Under the pieces are notes generated by a model. That model made no database searches. It was not told where the DNA came from and was given only the letters and a program-made list of their open reading frames with translations. 64,000 nucleotides of DNA from Tetramitus jugosus. Lineage: Eukaryota; Heterolobosea; Eutetramitea; Acrasida; Vahlkampfiidae. The stretch is from contig OW569356.1 of NCBI GenBank assembly GCA_937625935.1, positions 513,007 to 577,006 on the forward strand, read 5' to 3'. Each line of letters opens with the position of its first letter. Within the stretch, counting starts at the first letter, position 1. A program made the translations under genes and the position numbers. This document shows, in pieces, positions 1 through 10,576 of the stretch.

Positions 1-237
1 GACTTCGATAGGAAGAATAAACATCATTTGTTCTAAGAACAGAGGACAATGGTGGTTGCCAGTCCATGTATGAATCAACTGATTTTAACTTGTGAAAATG
101 TAGAATAGTCATAAACAGATCCGTTAACGGTCGGCGGGGTTGGGATCGGAGATATCTTCTTGTTGAACCCGCTCTTCAGCTTTACAACAACAGCAATTGC
201 TTCTGAAACCTAGATACAAACCTACTGATACAACAAA

Positions 238-1145
238 ATGAATGCCATGTCCCTTGATGCAAGATATCTGCTCAACCAAATCAACGACTTGGAGTGCAAG
301 AGAAGAGAGGAACAAGTGACTCTGATCGAAGAGCAAACCAAGCATCAGAGAACAACACAAGAACTGTCTCAAATCAATGAAGAACTAAAGCTTCAACAAT
401 ACAAAACTGAGCAATTAAAGCTAAAGCTTAGTCAATTAGAGTTTCAAGACATTCCAAACCTCAAAAAGAGAGAAGAAGTGCTCAAAGAGACATATCAACT
501 TACCAAGAGTCAAATTGAAGTCACTGAAAAGGATACAAAATTCAAAATGGAGCAATCGGACTGTAAAATGTATGTACTCACATTGTCCAAACAAATACAT
601 TGACCACACATTCGTTAGACTTACACATGAACACTATTTGCAGCAATAATCTGCAACAAGTAGTCAACGAACTGTTGGACAATAAGCAGAAATCCATTGA
701 TTATTGGAACCAATTGGCTTCAGTGAAGCAAATGCATGACCTGGAGCAAAAACTGAAGCAAATGGAGAATGAGTTAAGTTCTCAACTGGAAGCTAGGGAC
801 CAATCGTTGAAACAAATGAAGCATGAGGCCGACCTGCTTGAAAAGACCAATGAAAGGCTCAATAGAGAATTGAGAGACCTTATCATTGAGAAACAAGTAC
901 TTGATGCCAACCAGCCGGACGTTGACAGTTCCACCTTGGCCTTGGAACGACCGGCGCCACACCAAACAACATCCTTGGATAAAAACCAAGCCCAACTTGA
1001 TGAACTTCATAATCAAGTGGAGCAAATCAAGTCCAATAATGAGCAACAAGAACAAACATTTTTGCGACTCGAAAGGTATGTGATGTGTTGTGACGCATTT
1101 CGTTCTGCCATTCTTTGCCGAATTTGAAGCTCACCCGTTTTTTGA
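238..1145 (+). CDS. Coiled-coil protein of unknown function, 2 to 3 exons
   Basis: I do not recognise a family. The first exon runs 238 to 569 from an ATG; a GTATGT donor at 570 and a TTGCAG acceptor ending at 643 join it in frame to an exon at 644 to 1075 (codon split AT|C). Both exons are rich in Glu, Lys, Gln and Leu with heptad-like spacing and no globular domain, so a long coiled coil is the only supported call. A second GTATGT at 1076 may be a donor; an acceptor at 1128-1129 would add a very short last exon ending in TGA at 1143-1145. Without that splice the frame stops at 1127. The 3' end is therefore uncertain. The 385 bp that follow separate it from the kinase gene on the same strand. 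Confidence 0.55.
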
Positions 1146-1530
1146 TAATTCTTGCGTTAATGCCGATCCGAAACGACCAGTTCCCTCGAGCAAAAGTTGA
1201 ATGGTTGGGTGCGTATGTCTGTTGTGATTGGAGCTGTCGAGTCCGAGCAAATGTGCTCCCAGTGTGTCGCGAAACAAGTGAGAGAATTTTATTCCTCTCC
1301 TGCCGAAGTAGTAGAATAATTGTTCCTGTTCCGAATTCCAATCAAGAAAGCCCGGCGCACCAAGAATACTCGGCCCCTACACTGTCCGTCTCCTCAAACA
1401 ACTTATCATCCCTGGCCAATTTCTTTCATCTCTTCGCCGAGTGCCCGTCAACTCGACCGAACCAAAACCGAACAACTACGACCACATTAAAAAAACAACA
1501 ACCAATCTTTTAATTGAGAGAACACAATCG
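1146..1530. other. Intergenic gap upstream of the Polo-like kinase
   Basis: An open frame crosses this stretch (about 1115 to 1513) but its composition is Arg, Ser and Cys rich with no domain, and it lacks a convincing start, so I treat it as non-coding. It should hold the promoter and 5' leader of the downstream kinase gene. I see no RNA gene or repeat other than A- and C-rich tracts near 1480 to 1500. Confidence 0.4.
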
Positions 1531-4500
1531 ATGCTTCCTCCTCTCTCCATCACAACAACAACGACAACAGCGGCCACAACAACAAACGCATCACAAACAT
1601 CGACGAGTCACCGCCACAACAACAATAGCCACCTTCTTCAACAGCATCAACAACGCGTGTCTTCACCCACAATAACAACGTCACCACGGAACAGTTTCAT
1701 CGGTCTCCCCTCAGAAAAAAACCCTGGCACCACTCATCACTCGAAAATTATTCAACCAACAACAACAACAACATTGACTACTCATGCGAACAAAAGCCCT
1801 GTTATGATGAACAATCATCACAGGTCATCACCTCCAAATGTTGTCTCTTCACCACCATCAACACCACCATCGTCCTCTGCTCACATGTGTACCACTGAAC
1901 CATCAAGCTGTAGTAGTAGTAGCAGTAACAGTAGTGATGAACCATGTAAAAGTAATGCGTCACTCACGAGTAATCATCATCACTCATCATCCATGTCAAT
2001 GACACCAACAATGACACATCCACAACAAGCAAAAAAATCCATCAATCATTTTTCTCACATGCAGACCAACAATAACAATAACAACAATCATTTTCAACAA
2101 CTTCAACTCATACAACAAATGCAATTACAACAACGTATGCGACACATACAGTCTATTACCCCGCCTCCATTCAATCAATCATCACTCATGATACGAGGAG
2201 CACCTTCTCCATTTCACTCGTCACCTGAGGCACCCAAACAAAATTTTGTGTTTGTGCAGGAACAGCCACAAGAAGACTATCATTTTGTTGAGAATCGACC
2301 AACACTATATCAACAACATCAACAACAACAACAACAGAGTGTGACTCACATGAATGGACGTTCATGGCAATCGACAACACCACTTGTATCACAACAGCAA
2401 CAGCAATCACTTAACAGTGGTCATCACATGAGTGCTGGTATCAATGGTCAACAACAACAACAACAGTTTATGTCATCATTACCTTCTCCATCATCATTAC
2501 CTTCGCCATCATCATCATCACCATTACCACCATCTGCTACACTACCGACAATGGCGACAACAACCACTACTCTATTGTCTCCACCACCACCACCACCACC
2601 ACAGCAACTACAATGGAATCAAAAGGCATTATCATCGACATCCTCTTTGACTTCACCTTCTATAATGATGATGATGGCTACAGCAGGAACAACACCTCGT
2701 TCAATGACTGCTGCTGCCTCACCAATACCAAATACTCACCACTCACATCACAACCATCATCAGAATCATAGTATGAGTCATGGCATCTCATTGTCACAAC
2801 CATCATCAACAACATCACTATCAACACCACCACCACCATCAACAACAACAGCAGCAGCGGCAGGTAATTCAGGTATGGTCATTGCCAATTCACCTCTTCT
2901 CGCTTCAAACGGAGTGAGAACAAGCACACCAACAATGATCACCACACCACCTACTATTGCTACGCCGACACCTCATAACAATCATACGAATACTAACAAT
3001 AATAGAAATGGGTTGTTGAATCACGCATCAAGCATTACTCCTCCACCACCAAACAGAATCAACAACAATAATAACAACAACAACAACAACAACAACAATT
3101 CAAGTAACAGTAGTCAAGAAAATTCTTCACCATTTATTATCGAGGTAGTGAGACCAAAGGACAAACCAGAGTACACGAGAATATGGGAGAAGAAGAATTC
3201 GTTGGGCAGTGGAGGATTCGCGCAAGTGTATCGATTGTCATTGACTGGCACACCGTATTCCTATGCAGCGAAAATTATTGAAAAAAAGACGTTGATTAGT
3301 GAGAAGAACAGGCAAATGGCTCAGAATGAAATTTTGATTCACAAGTCAATGAGTCATCCCAATATTGTCAAGTATGAGCATTCGTTCCTATCTGGCAATC
3401 AAGTGTTCATCTTGTTGGAGTTGTGTGATTGCAGTGTATGTTTGGCCTTTGTTTTTTTTTTGTGTTTGTTGTTGTAAGAGTTTATTGTAATTGACACATT
3501 AACATTTTTTTTTTTGAAATTGAAACAACCAGACATTGAAAGATCTGGTCAAGAGGAGACGATTGAACGAGAGTCAAGCCAAATTCTATCTGAGACAAAT
3601 TTTGTTGGCAGTCATTTACATGCACGACAATGGTGTGATACATCGAGACTTGAAGATTGGTAACATGTTTCTCACAAACAATTTCACCACGTTAAAGATT
3701 GGTGACTTTGGTTTGTCGATGGCACATGACAAGCCGGATCCATGTGCTTCGACCATTGTGGGCACACCCAACTATTTGGCTCCAGAGATTTTGAACCGAG
3801 GTGGTTATCACAAGACTGGTGATATATGGTCCATTGGATGTTGCTTGTATGCGATGCTGTATGGAAAACCTCCATTTGACTCACCCGATGTCAAAACAAC
3901 CTATCGCAACATCAAGAATCGTCTCTTTGGATTCTCGTCCGATGTGGTCGTGAGTCCTGAAGCAAGAAGTTTGATTGATCGATGCTTGAGTCACGATCCA
4001 ATGCGCAGACCCACGTGCAATGAGATACTGTCTGATGAATTCTTCAAATTGAGCCTACCACCGTCCATTTCACCCATGAGTGGCAACATGAGTATGATGA
4101 TGGGTGGTAGCAGTGCGAGTGCAAGCTCCAGTGGTGGCAGCAGCTCTTCAACAGTACATCATCATCATCATGGTAACAATCAGAACCACAACAGCAACAG
4201 TAATGGTATATCTAGGAATAGTCCTCCATATGGAAACGGACTTTTATCACCTGTTGATCCTAGGCAGTTACCTTCACCTACAGTTTCTCCATTGGTTCGT
4301 TCGATGAACTCTTATGCGCCATCAACGTCCAATAGCAATCAAAACAAGCTAGCAAAGCCAAACAAGATGCGAAGAGTGATGCAACCCAATACCCTGCAGA
4401 GCTATCTCTTGACACAAAGTCCATCACCTACCCACTCAAACATGATGAATGACTCAGTATGTGTTACAGTGCCTCCTGATTCCAAAAACAATCAGATGTG

Positions 4501-4597
4501 CACACCACTGCTCCTGTCGTACGTGCATAGTCGATTTGTTGATCGATTAGACACTGGTGATACCTCTATTGTCTATCATTCACGTCGCAGACTGTAA
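1531..4597 (+). CDS. Polo-like serine/threonine kinase with long low-complexity N terminus
   Basis: Two exons, 1531 to 3435 and 3533 to 4597, phase 0, GTATGT donor at 3436 and a pyrimidine-rich acceptor ending CCAG at 3532; about 989 aa. The first in-frame ATG is 1531. Residues 1 to about 545 are Gln, His, Ser, Thr, Asn and Pro tracts from CAA, CAT and ACC triplet repeats. The kinase domain lies at about 548 to 808 with a Gly loop (GSGGFAQVY), the HRDLKIGN catalytic loop, DFG and an activation loop ending GTPNYLAPE, all closest to the PLK family. The C terminus (about 810 to 989) is Ser/Asn/His rich and I see no polo box. PLKs control mitosis and centriole or basal-body formation; a PLK4-like role would fit an organism that makes flagella on demand, but that is inference. 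Confidence 0.8.
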
Positions 4598-4830
4598 CTC
4601 TAACCCCTCGTCTGATCTCCAAGTATTTATTGGTTTCGATGTGCGAGTTTGAATAACAACGCAAAGCGGAACTAAACGATGAATGACAAGACATTTACCA
4701 ATGTTTCATTTTCAATACAGTAAAGATCAACGTTCATTGGATGTATTCACAACCAACACCTTCTATTAATAGAACAGGCACCAAGCAAACACCAAAACAA
4801 AACAACCAACATCGCACGAATCACTCAGGT

Positions 4831-5313
4831 ATGCAAAGGTGTGCGCGAACCAAGCATTTCTTCTCCATTCTCCCCCACAATAGAATCAGCACCAACAACA
4901 AGTCCTGCTTTTCCACTCCCATATCCCATCGTATGATGTCATCTTCCACAAGTTCAAAGATACAAGTGAGTCCAGTGGTTCACGACGCAAGGAATCAAAG
5001 ATTTACATGTGATCTGGCGATCCCTTCCTCAAGTGCAGCTGAATCAACAGTCACAAAGGGTCAAGGAATTCTCTCGTATCAAGTGCTTTCCAAGTCCAAT
5101 GATCAAGCACCGCTATCTGTAGAGTACGATCACGTTGAAATTCCAGTTGAATTCAAGGGACATGATCTGGGCAAGGTCTTAGCAAATGCTGCATTCGGGC
5201 ATGCAAAGCAAAATAACTGGAGAGTCAAGGTCACTTGTCCCTATTTGGTGCGCAAGTACATTACATTGGATGAAGTCAAGCAAAAGTATGGCCAGAACAT
5301 CATGAATGAATAA
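4831..5313 (+). CDS. Small GNAT-type N-acetyltransferase, possibly mitochondrial
   Basis: The C-terminal half matches the short YjdJ/NATD1-like GNAT family: a strand with VEYDHVEIPVEFKG, then a GHDLGKVLANAAFGHAK segment where the acetyl-CoA loop sits, and a WRVKVTCPYLVRKYI end, which is the family's Cys-Pro-Tyr signature. The domain ends almost at the stop, as usual. The frame is open from an ATG at 4741, but the ATG at 4831 starts a stretch rich in Arg, Ser and Phe with no acidic residue, which looks like a mitochondrial presequence; a third ATG lies at 4933. Chosen start gives 160 aa. Substrate unknown. Confidence 0.65.
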   Translation: MQRCARTKHFFSILPHNRISTNNKSCFSTPISHRMMSSSTSSKIQVSPVVHDARNQRFTCDLAIPSSSAAESTVTKGQGILSYQVLSKSNDQAPLSVEYDHVEIPVEFKGHDLGKVLANAAFGHAKQNNWRVKVTCPYLVRKYITLDEVKQKYGQNIMNE

Positions 5314-5472
5314 ATTAACGAGATTGTTGTCAATTCATTGTAAACAGGCGTTAGGAGAGTCATCTGTCAGGGTGTTTCCTGAAGTTCCATCCGAACAGTG
5401 TTCCAAGGACCGAACTTCTTAAAAAACGCGAAAAACAAAGAAGAAAAGTTCTGGTCCAAACAAAGGTCAGAA

Positions 5473-6210
5473 ATGCAAGAAGAACAAACCACCAATTTGT
5501 TGTTTGATTCGTTTGCTAACATCCATGTACAAGTCATTGCACCCGGTCTTGTTTGTATGAAGGGAGCTCTTTCATCAGAGCAACAAATCTGGTTGGCGTC
5601 CTATGCTATGAGTGCTGGCTCAAGAGAAAAGAGTGGGTTTTGGTTGCCACAATCGACCTCTGACACCGAGAAGCCACGAGTTCTGAATAGTGATGAATTC
5701 CGCGGTCGAATTTACGATGATATTGAGAATTTTCCAGATAGCCCAAAAGTTCAAACTCTGTGTCACTCGTTGGTGAACAGAGCTCGTGAGTGTGATAATA
5801 GGATGCCACAAATGGATCCTACTCATCTTTTGTTGCTCTACTACGCATCAGCTGATGGTATGGAATGGCATTCAGACAGTGATGTAAACGATGGAAACAA
5901 TGATCATCCAATCGTTAGCATTACTATTGGAAATTCAAGTGATTTTGGTTTTAAATTGACAGGTAAACCTGCACAGACAATTCGACTCGATTCAGGCGAT
6001 GTTTTGATATGGGGAGGTCCGAATAGAATGTTGTATCACTGTGTGGAGCGAGTATACAAAGGAACGGTGCCTGAATACTTGAAGCATATTGTACCTGATG
6101 CTCGACTCAACTTTACCTACAGAGATGCACCCAATGTACGAGGAAGAGAGAACGAATTCAAGTATAACCTGGGTGGCTTCAACATCGCAGAATCGACCAA
6201 CCCCAATTAG
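5473..6210 (+). CDS. AlkB-family 2-oxoglutarate/Fe(II) dioxygenase
   Basis: A 245-aa single-exon protein; the ATG at 5473 is the first in its frame. It carries the iron-binding HxD (His133, Asp135 in WHSDSD), the SGDVLIWGGP strand and turn, a distal His (MLYHCVERV) and the RLNFTYR segment whose arginines bind 2-oxoglutarate. That is the AlkB order. The family removes alkyl groups from DNA or RNA bases. The size and the WGGPxRxxYH segment are closer to bacterial AlkB and ALKBH1 than to the short ALKBH4 to 7 group, but the substrate cannot be read from sequence. Confidence 0.88.
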   Translation: MQEEQTTNLLFDSFANIHVQVIAPGLVCMKGALSSEQQIWLASYAMSAGSREKSGFWLPQSTSDTEKPRVLNSDEFRGRIYDDIENFPDSPKVQTLCHSLVNRARECDNRMPQMDPTHLLLLYYASADGMEWHSDSDVNDGNNDHPIVSITIGNSSDFGFKLTGKPAQTIRLDSGDVLIWGGPNRMLYHCVERVYKGTVPEYLKHIVPDARLNFTYRDAPNVRGRENEFKYNLGGFNIAESTNPN

Positions 6211-6805
6211 ATATGGACCGATCCCCGTACAACGAATGATCGACATCAACTTAAAGCTACATTACACATCGACCACAAACGTCAGCGATCGTGACTGCCG
6301 GATACCCTAAGCCGCACCATCTGTGAAAAAAAGGGTATCTTTCTCTGTAAACAGGGTGCGGAGTAATGATCTAGACCCCGAAAAAAAAATGTCACATGTC
6401 GATTCCGTCACGTCATTTGTCTAGCACGAGTTGTCTGCATGTCACGTTTCATACCCACCAATGACCAGCAACATTCTCCCATGTATTAAGCCACGAAGAA
6501 GAACCAACCCTCAAGGGACACTCTTTTTTTCGCTTTCTTTCTTGATTTTGTCCAAACACCAACAAAAAAAATCTCATCCACCGAAAGCCCCAAAGCAACA
6601 AACTAGTGAAGAAGAGCAACCCTGCAAAATTGAGTTCTGCTGCAAGGTGAATTTCCCCAAGCAAAACAAAACATCATCTTCTTGTTCTTTTCACTTTGAA
6701 CTCTTCGCCGGCAGTCCACAACAACAACACAAAAAAAGCAAACCAACAAACCAACAAACAACAAAAAGCTACGACGACTACTACTACTACTAACTAGATA
6801 TACAT
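6211..6805. other. Intergenic gap, AlkB gene to ArfGAP gene
   Basis: About 595 bp. An open frame (6431 to 6793) is Lys, Gln, Ser and Thr rich and has no domain; it looks like AC-rich leader sequence. The last 150 bp are strongly A- and C-rich (runs of CAACAA and AAACAAAC), which is typical of 5' leaders in this window. No RNA gene seen. Confidence 0.4.
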
Positions 6806-9322
6806 ATGAGCTCATACTCTTCATCTCCCTATTTCAGTAGTTCATTGACTGCCGATGGTGACCTTCATCTGATGAGTCATAGTCACAATAGCAACCATGG
6901 TGCACTGTCTGACATGGACTGGCAAGAAGAAACCAAAAATTTGATTGTAAAGCACATTGAGAACAAGCACTGTGCAGATTGTTTGGCCACAGAGACCGAA
7001 TGGGCATCCATCAATCTCGGTATTTTTGTCTGCATCAACTGCTCTGGTGTTCATCGTTCTTTGGGCACACACGTCTCCAAAGTTCGCAGTATTACGCTCG
7101 ATCAAACAGTTTGGAACCGCGAAATTTACAATTTGATGAACAGTCGGGGAAATCACATCTCCAACAGCTATTGGGAGTGTAATGCGCTGCCGTTTGAGAA
7201 ACCGTTGGCTCAAGACCCGTATCACTACCGTCAACGATACATTGAGAACAAGTATGCAAACAAAAAATTTGTAGCTTCACCGTCCAATATTAGCTATAAG
7301 CTTGAACGTGATTTTTCAATTGATCTTGTCAATGCGAGAGGCATGATTACAAAGCAGGGTGGCACGAGGAAGAATTGGAGACGAAGATATGCTGTTCTCA
7401 ATGGAAACATTCTCAATTATTTTGTAGATGAGCACGACAGTTATCCCAAGGGCTCACTAGAGCTCATGCACGATCACATGATTGTATTTGTAGATGAGGA
7501 TGATGCGCGCATCACGGCTGGCGGCACAGGTCCCAACAGAAAAAATTGTTTTGCCATTGTGACCAAGCAGAGAAATTATTATATTTGTTGTGAGCAGGAG
7601 GAGCAGGCAGCCAAGTGGGTCTATGCTCTGAGAGCAGCAGTGTACTTTACCAATTTGAGAGATGTGCTCAATGATCCTCGAAACTTTTTGAGAGGCGGTG
7701 AGAGCAAGAGTGTGGAAAAGGTTGGTTTTCTCAAGAAGCAAGGCGGCGGTTGGGCCAGTATCAAGAAACGATACTTTAGACTGAAGAATAACAAGTTGGC
7801 GTACTACAAGTCAGAGAAGGAACTGGAGCCAATTGATGAGATTGATCTCAAAGGTGTCAAGATTTCAAACATTTCTCAAAACAGCAAAGACAAGAAACTG
7901 CAGTTCAGTATTATGCTGTCCACCAACACAAGACAATACTTTTTCTATGCAGAGAATGCAGTGGAGCAAAAATCGTGGATTGATGCGCTACAGGCCGTAG
8001 CCAACACTGTGAGTGATCTTCAGTTGGTTCAAGCCAAGAGTTCTGCCATTCATAATTTGATTTTGAATCGTATGATTCATGGCAAGGATCGAAAGGATGA
8101 CAAATCCATCATTACGCCACACTCGCCCATGATGTGGAAGACTATTAGTTTCCACCGATGCAAGCCAATGGACTCAACCTTCCTTGCTCGAATAGAAGAG
8201 TGCTATGGAACGAGCATTGGTCACGCCGAAAGAGCTAACGATACATCCACTAGCTCCTCTCGGTCCAACTCTCTTTGCTCTCCTCTCAGTCCAATCGACA
8301 ATTATTCCTCCAGTCCATTGATGTCCAGCTCGCCAGCTCTCACCGAGACAATGAGAGCAAGAAAGGTTAGCTTGCGAATGTCTGTGGAGCACTCTGCTAA
8401 CATGAGACCTCAATCGCTCTCGGCATCCAGCCCTGATCTATCGTCTAACATCAGAAACTCTATGCCATCTATCCCTAGTAACGTACTCAAGAAGCAAACG
8501 TTCGTTGGAGGTGAGAATTTTGTTGTTCAAGAAGAGTTCTCCAAGGTGCAACTGTCGAATAAGAATAGGTTGTTGCCAAAGAAGAACAAGGATGAAGATC
8601 CAGTGATCATTATGAGTAGTAGATTGTTGCCACATAGCAAGGAAGAAGACAGCGATGACGACGATTTAGAAGATCTGAATGCTCTCATCTCTGATTCTCT
8701 AAAGGTTGCCCAGATGGGAACCAATACATCTTCTAGCGAAGACCAATCACCTAAGAAGATTGAGGTGGTTGCAACAGAGGATGAGGAATATGAATCTGAT
8801 GTCGACTTGGACAGCGATAAGCAAGATATGAGAGAGGAGAGCTTGTCTGACGAGGAGGAGATTGAAATTAAGGCCATACCGTTGCGCAAACCATATTCAC
8901 CAGATAACTCATTGTCAAAAGCAGTGATTGAACAAGTTGATATACAATCCGAAGATGATCAGAGCAATGATTATGAAGAGGAAGAACCTGTGCTGATACT
9001 TAACTCACCTGAACCTGAACCTGAAGAAGAGCCCGAAGAACCTGAAGAAGACAGCTCAGACGACCTCGGAAGTTCCGATGATGAATATGATGAGGACGAT
9101 GACGCCGAACCAGAGATTATCATGGGTCAATTCACCACAGAGGACATATCAGCCACCGCGTTTCCCGATATGGATCAGCCAATCGTGAGAAAGGCCAGCG
9201 TACTCATACCTAGTATGAACCTAACATGCAACAAAAAACCGAAGGGTATGACATCTTTCAGAAAGATGCACACATTCATGCAACCAACATTGCAAGATTG
9301 CGGCGTCCCAGTTCTAGACTAG
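6806..9322 (+). CDS. ArfGAP protein with two PH domains (ADAP/centaurin type)
   Basis: 838 aa, one exon, ATG at 6806. An ArfGAP domain at about 36 to 155 has the C4 zinc finger (CADC and CINC pairs) and the catalytic Arg in GVHRSLGTHVSKVRSI. PH domain 1 is about 177 to 285 (ITKQGGTRKNWRRRYAVL) and PH domain 2 about 302 to 400 (VGFLKKQGGGWASIKKRYF). The rest is Ser-rich, then strongly acidic at about 620 to 780 (runs of Asp and Glu). The architecture predicts GTP hydrolysis on Arf at phosphoinositide-rich membranes. The stop is only 17 bp from the convergent dehydrogenase gene. Confidence 0.92.
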   Translation: MSSYSSSPYFSSSLTADGDLHLMSHSHNSNHGALSDMDWQEETKNLIVKHIENKHCADCLATETEWASINLGIFVCINCSGVHRSLGTHVSKVRSITLDQTVWNREIYNLMNSRGNHISNSYWECNALPFEKPLAQDPYHYRQRYIENKYANKKFVASPSNISYKLERDFSIDLVNARGMITKQGGTRKNWRRRYAVLNGNILNYFVDEHDSYPKGSLELMHDHMIVFVDEDDARITAGGTGPNRKNCFAIVTKQRNYYICCEQEEQAAKWVYALRAAVYFTNLRDVLNDPRNFLRGGESKSVEKVGFLKKQGGGWASIKKRYFRLKNNKLAYYKSEKELEPIDEIDLKGVKISNISQNSKDKKLQFSIMLSTNTRQYFFYAENAVEQKSWIDALQAVANTVSDLQLVQAKSSAIHNLILNRMIHGKDRKDDKSIITPHSPMMWKTISFHRCKPMDSTFLARIEECYGTSIGHAERANDTSTSSSRSNSLCSPLSPIDNYSSSPLMSSSPALTETMRARKVSLRMSVEHSANMRPQSLSASSPDLSSNIRNSMPSIPSNVLKKQTFVGGENFVVQEEFSKVQLSNKNRLLPKKNKDEDPVIIMSSRLLPHSKEEDSDDDDLEDLNALISDSLKVAQMGTNTSSSEDQSPKKIEVVATEDEEYESDVDLDSDKQDMREESLSDEEEIEIKAIPLRKPYSPDNSLSKAVIEQVDIQSEDDQSNDYEEEEPVLILNSPEPEPEEEPEEPEEDSSDDLGSSDDEYDEDDDAEPEIIMGQFTTEDISATAFPDMDQPIVRKASVLIPSMNLTCNKKPKGMTSFRKMHTFMQPTLQDCGVPVLD

Positions 9323-9339
9323 AATAAATCGTTTGTTTA

Positions 9340-10272
9340 TTACTTTGTTGGATTGAATACATCGTAGACAGCAGCAAAGTCACCACTTGCGCCAGATGAG
9401 GTATCTGTCTCTGTTTTCTTGAAGAGTGTCAACAGAGTGTGAATCAATTCAGAGTTTACTCCTTGCTCTTCAGCCAACTCCTCAATGCATTCAAGGTCCT
9501 TCACCATACCGCTGGCAGTAAAATTTGGATCCGCATAGTCTCTGCTAGCCATTCTAGGAGCCTTCGCTTCAATGTACTTGAAATGGAAAGCACTGTTGCG
9601 AACAATGTCCAGGAATTGATCCATATCTAGCTCGTTGCGACTGACCATCGCGAGTGCATTGCCCAACACAGCAGTCAACGATCCAACCATAAAGTTCATT
9701 GTCAACTTCATCTTTGCTGCCTTGTCAACTGTTCCAATATGTCTGACTGTACCCAAAGGCTCCAAAAGCTTATCCTTGACAATGGCATCGGCTTGTTCCT
9801 TTGTGGCGCCTAGAAGGCACTGTAAATTACCGGCCTGAGCAACAGTGTTAGTTCCCAGAACGGGACAGATCAAGAATTGAGCACCTGCTTGTTCCGAGAG
9901 AACCCTGAGTTTTTCATTTTGATCCACACTGATTGTGCTCATTTGGACAATGACCTTGTTGCGAAGGGCTTTGCTGTGATCTGCCTGATCTGATGAAGGG
10001 AACAAGGTGTTCACAATGGATTCGTAGTCGAACAACATGATCATGACATAGAGATCTGAGGCTTGGATAGCTTCTATAGCAGAAGAGTAGGCCTTGATAG
10101 AGGAGCTGCCCGATCTCTTTTCCAGATCCGTGGCCTTTTGAGTGCTTCGATTCCAAATGTGGAGCTTGAAGCCATGGTTGCTTCCTGCGATTCTTTCAGC
10201 CATTGGGGCACCCATGGTACCAATACCAAGGAACGCAACATTTTTAGTTGGATGGTCTTGTGTTGAGCTCAT
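9340..10272 (-). CDS. Beta-hydroxyacid dehydrogenase (3-hydroxyisobutyrate/6-PGDH superfamily)
   Basis: 310 aa from the ATG at 10272; the frame is open 20 codons further but without an ATG. N-terminal Rossmann motif FLGIGTMGAPMAERI, then WNRS at the end of strand 2, a substrate-binding strand VQMSTISVDQ, and a C-terminal helical domain with the catalytic Lys in AAKMKLTMNFM. The family oxidises 3-hydroxyacids such as 3-hydroxyisobutyrate or reduces succinic semialdehyde and glyoxylate with NAD(P). The usual DAPVSG segment reads CPVLGTN here, which leaves the exact substrate open. Confidence 0.85.
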   Translation of the reverse strand: MSSTQDHPTKNVAFLGIGTMGAPMAERIAGSNHGFKLHIWNRSTQKATDLEKRSGSSSIKAYSSAIEAIQASDLYVMIMLFDYESIVNTLFPSSDQADHSKALRNKVIVQMSTISVDQNEKLRVLSEQAGAQFLICPVLGTNTVAQAGNLQCLLGATKEQADAIVKDKLLEPLGTVRHIGTVDKAAKMKLTMNFMVGSLTAVLGNALAMVSRNELDMDQFLDIVRNSAFHFKYIEAKAPRMASRDYADPNFTASGMVKDLECIEELAEEQGVNSELIHTLLTLFKKTETDTSSGASGDFAAVYDVFNPTK

Positions 10273-10576
10273 TTGTTCTTGTTTGGAGTAGTTGCCTGGC
10301 AAGCGATCTCTCCAAAAACACTTCAAAAACAAATCATCTCCACGATAAATACCAACGGATAATTATTGTTTGAATATCCCGATAGTGAGGCGCACTCTGA
10401 CGAAGGCTCGGTAGTGCACTACAGCTCAATGTTGGATTTCATCATCGCTTGATTTCGACCCCTTCCAAATGTTTTGAGCTCTTCCGAAAGCAGTTTTTAG
10501 AGCTCACAGTTTGTTTTGATAACTACAGTCTTCGTCTTTGAGATCACAAAAACGCAGATACTCACTAGACAACAGG

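Noticed and set aside
1115..1513. Open frame of about 130 codons before the kinase
   Set aside because: Composition is Arg/Ser/Cys-rich without domain or good start; it overlaps the likely kinase promoter and the end of the preceding gene.
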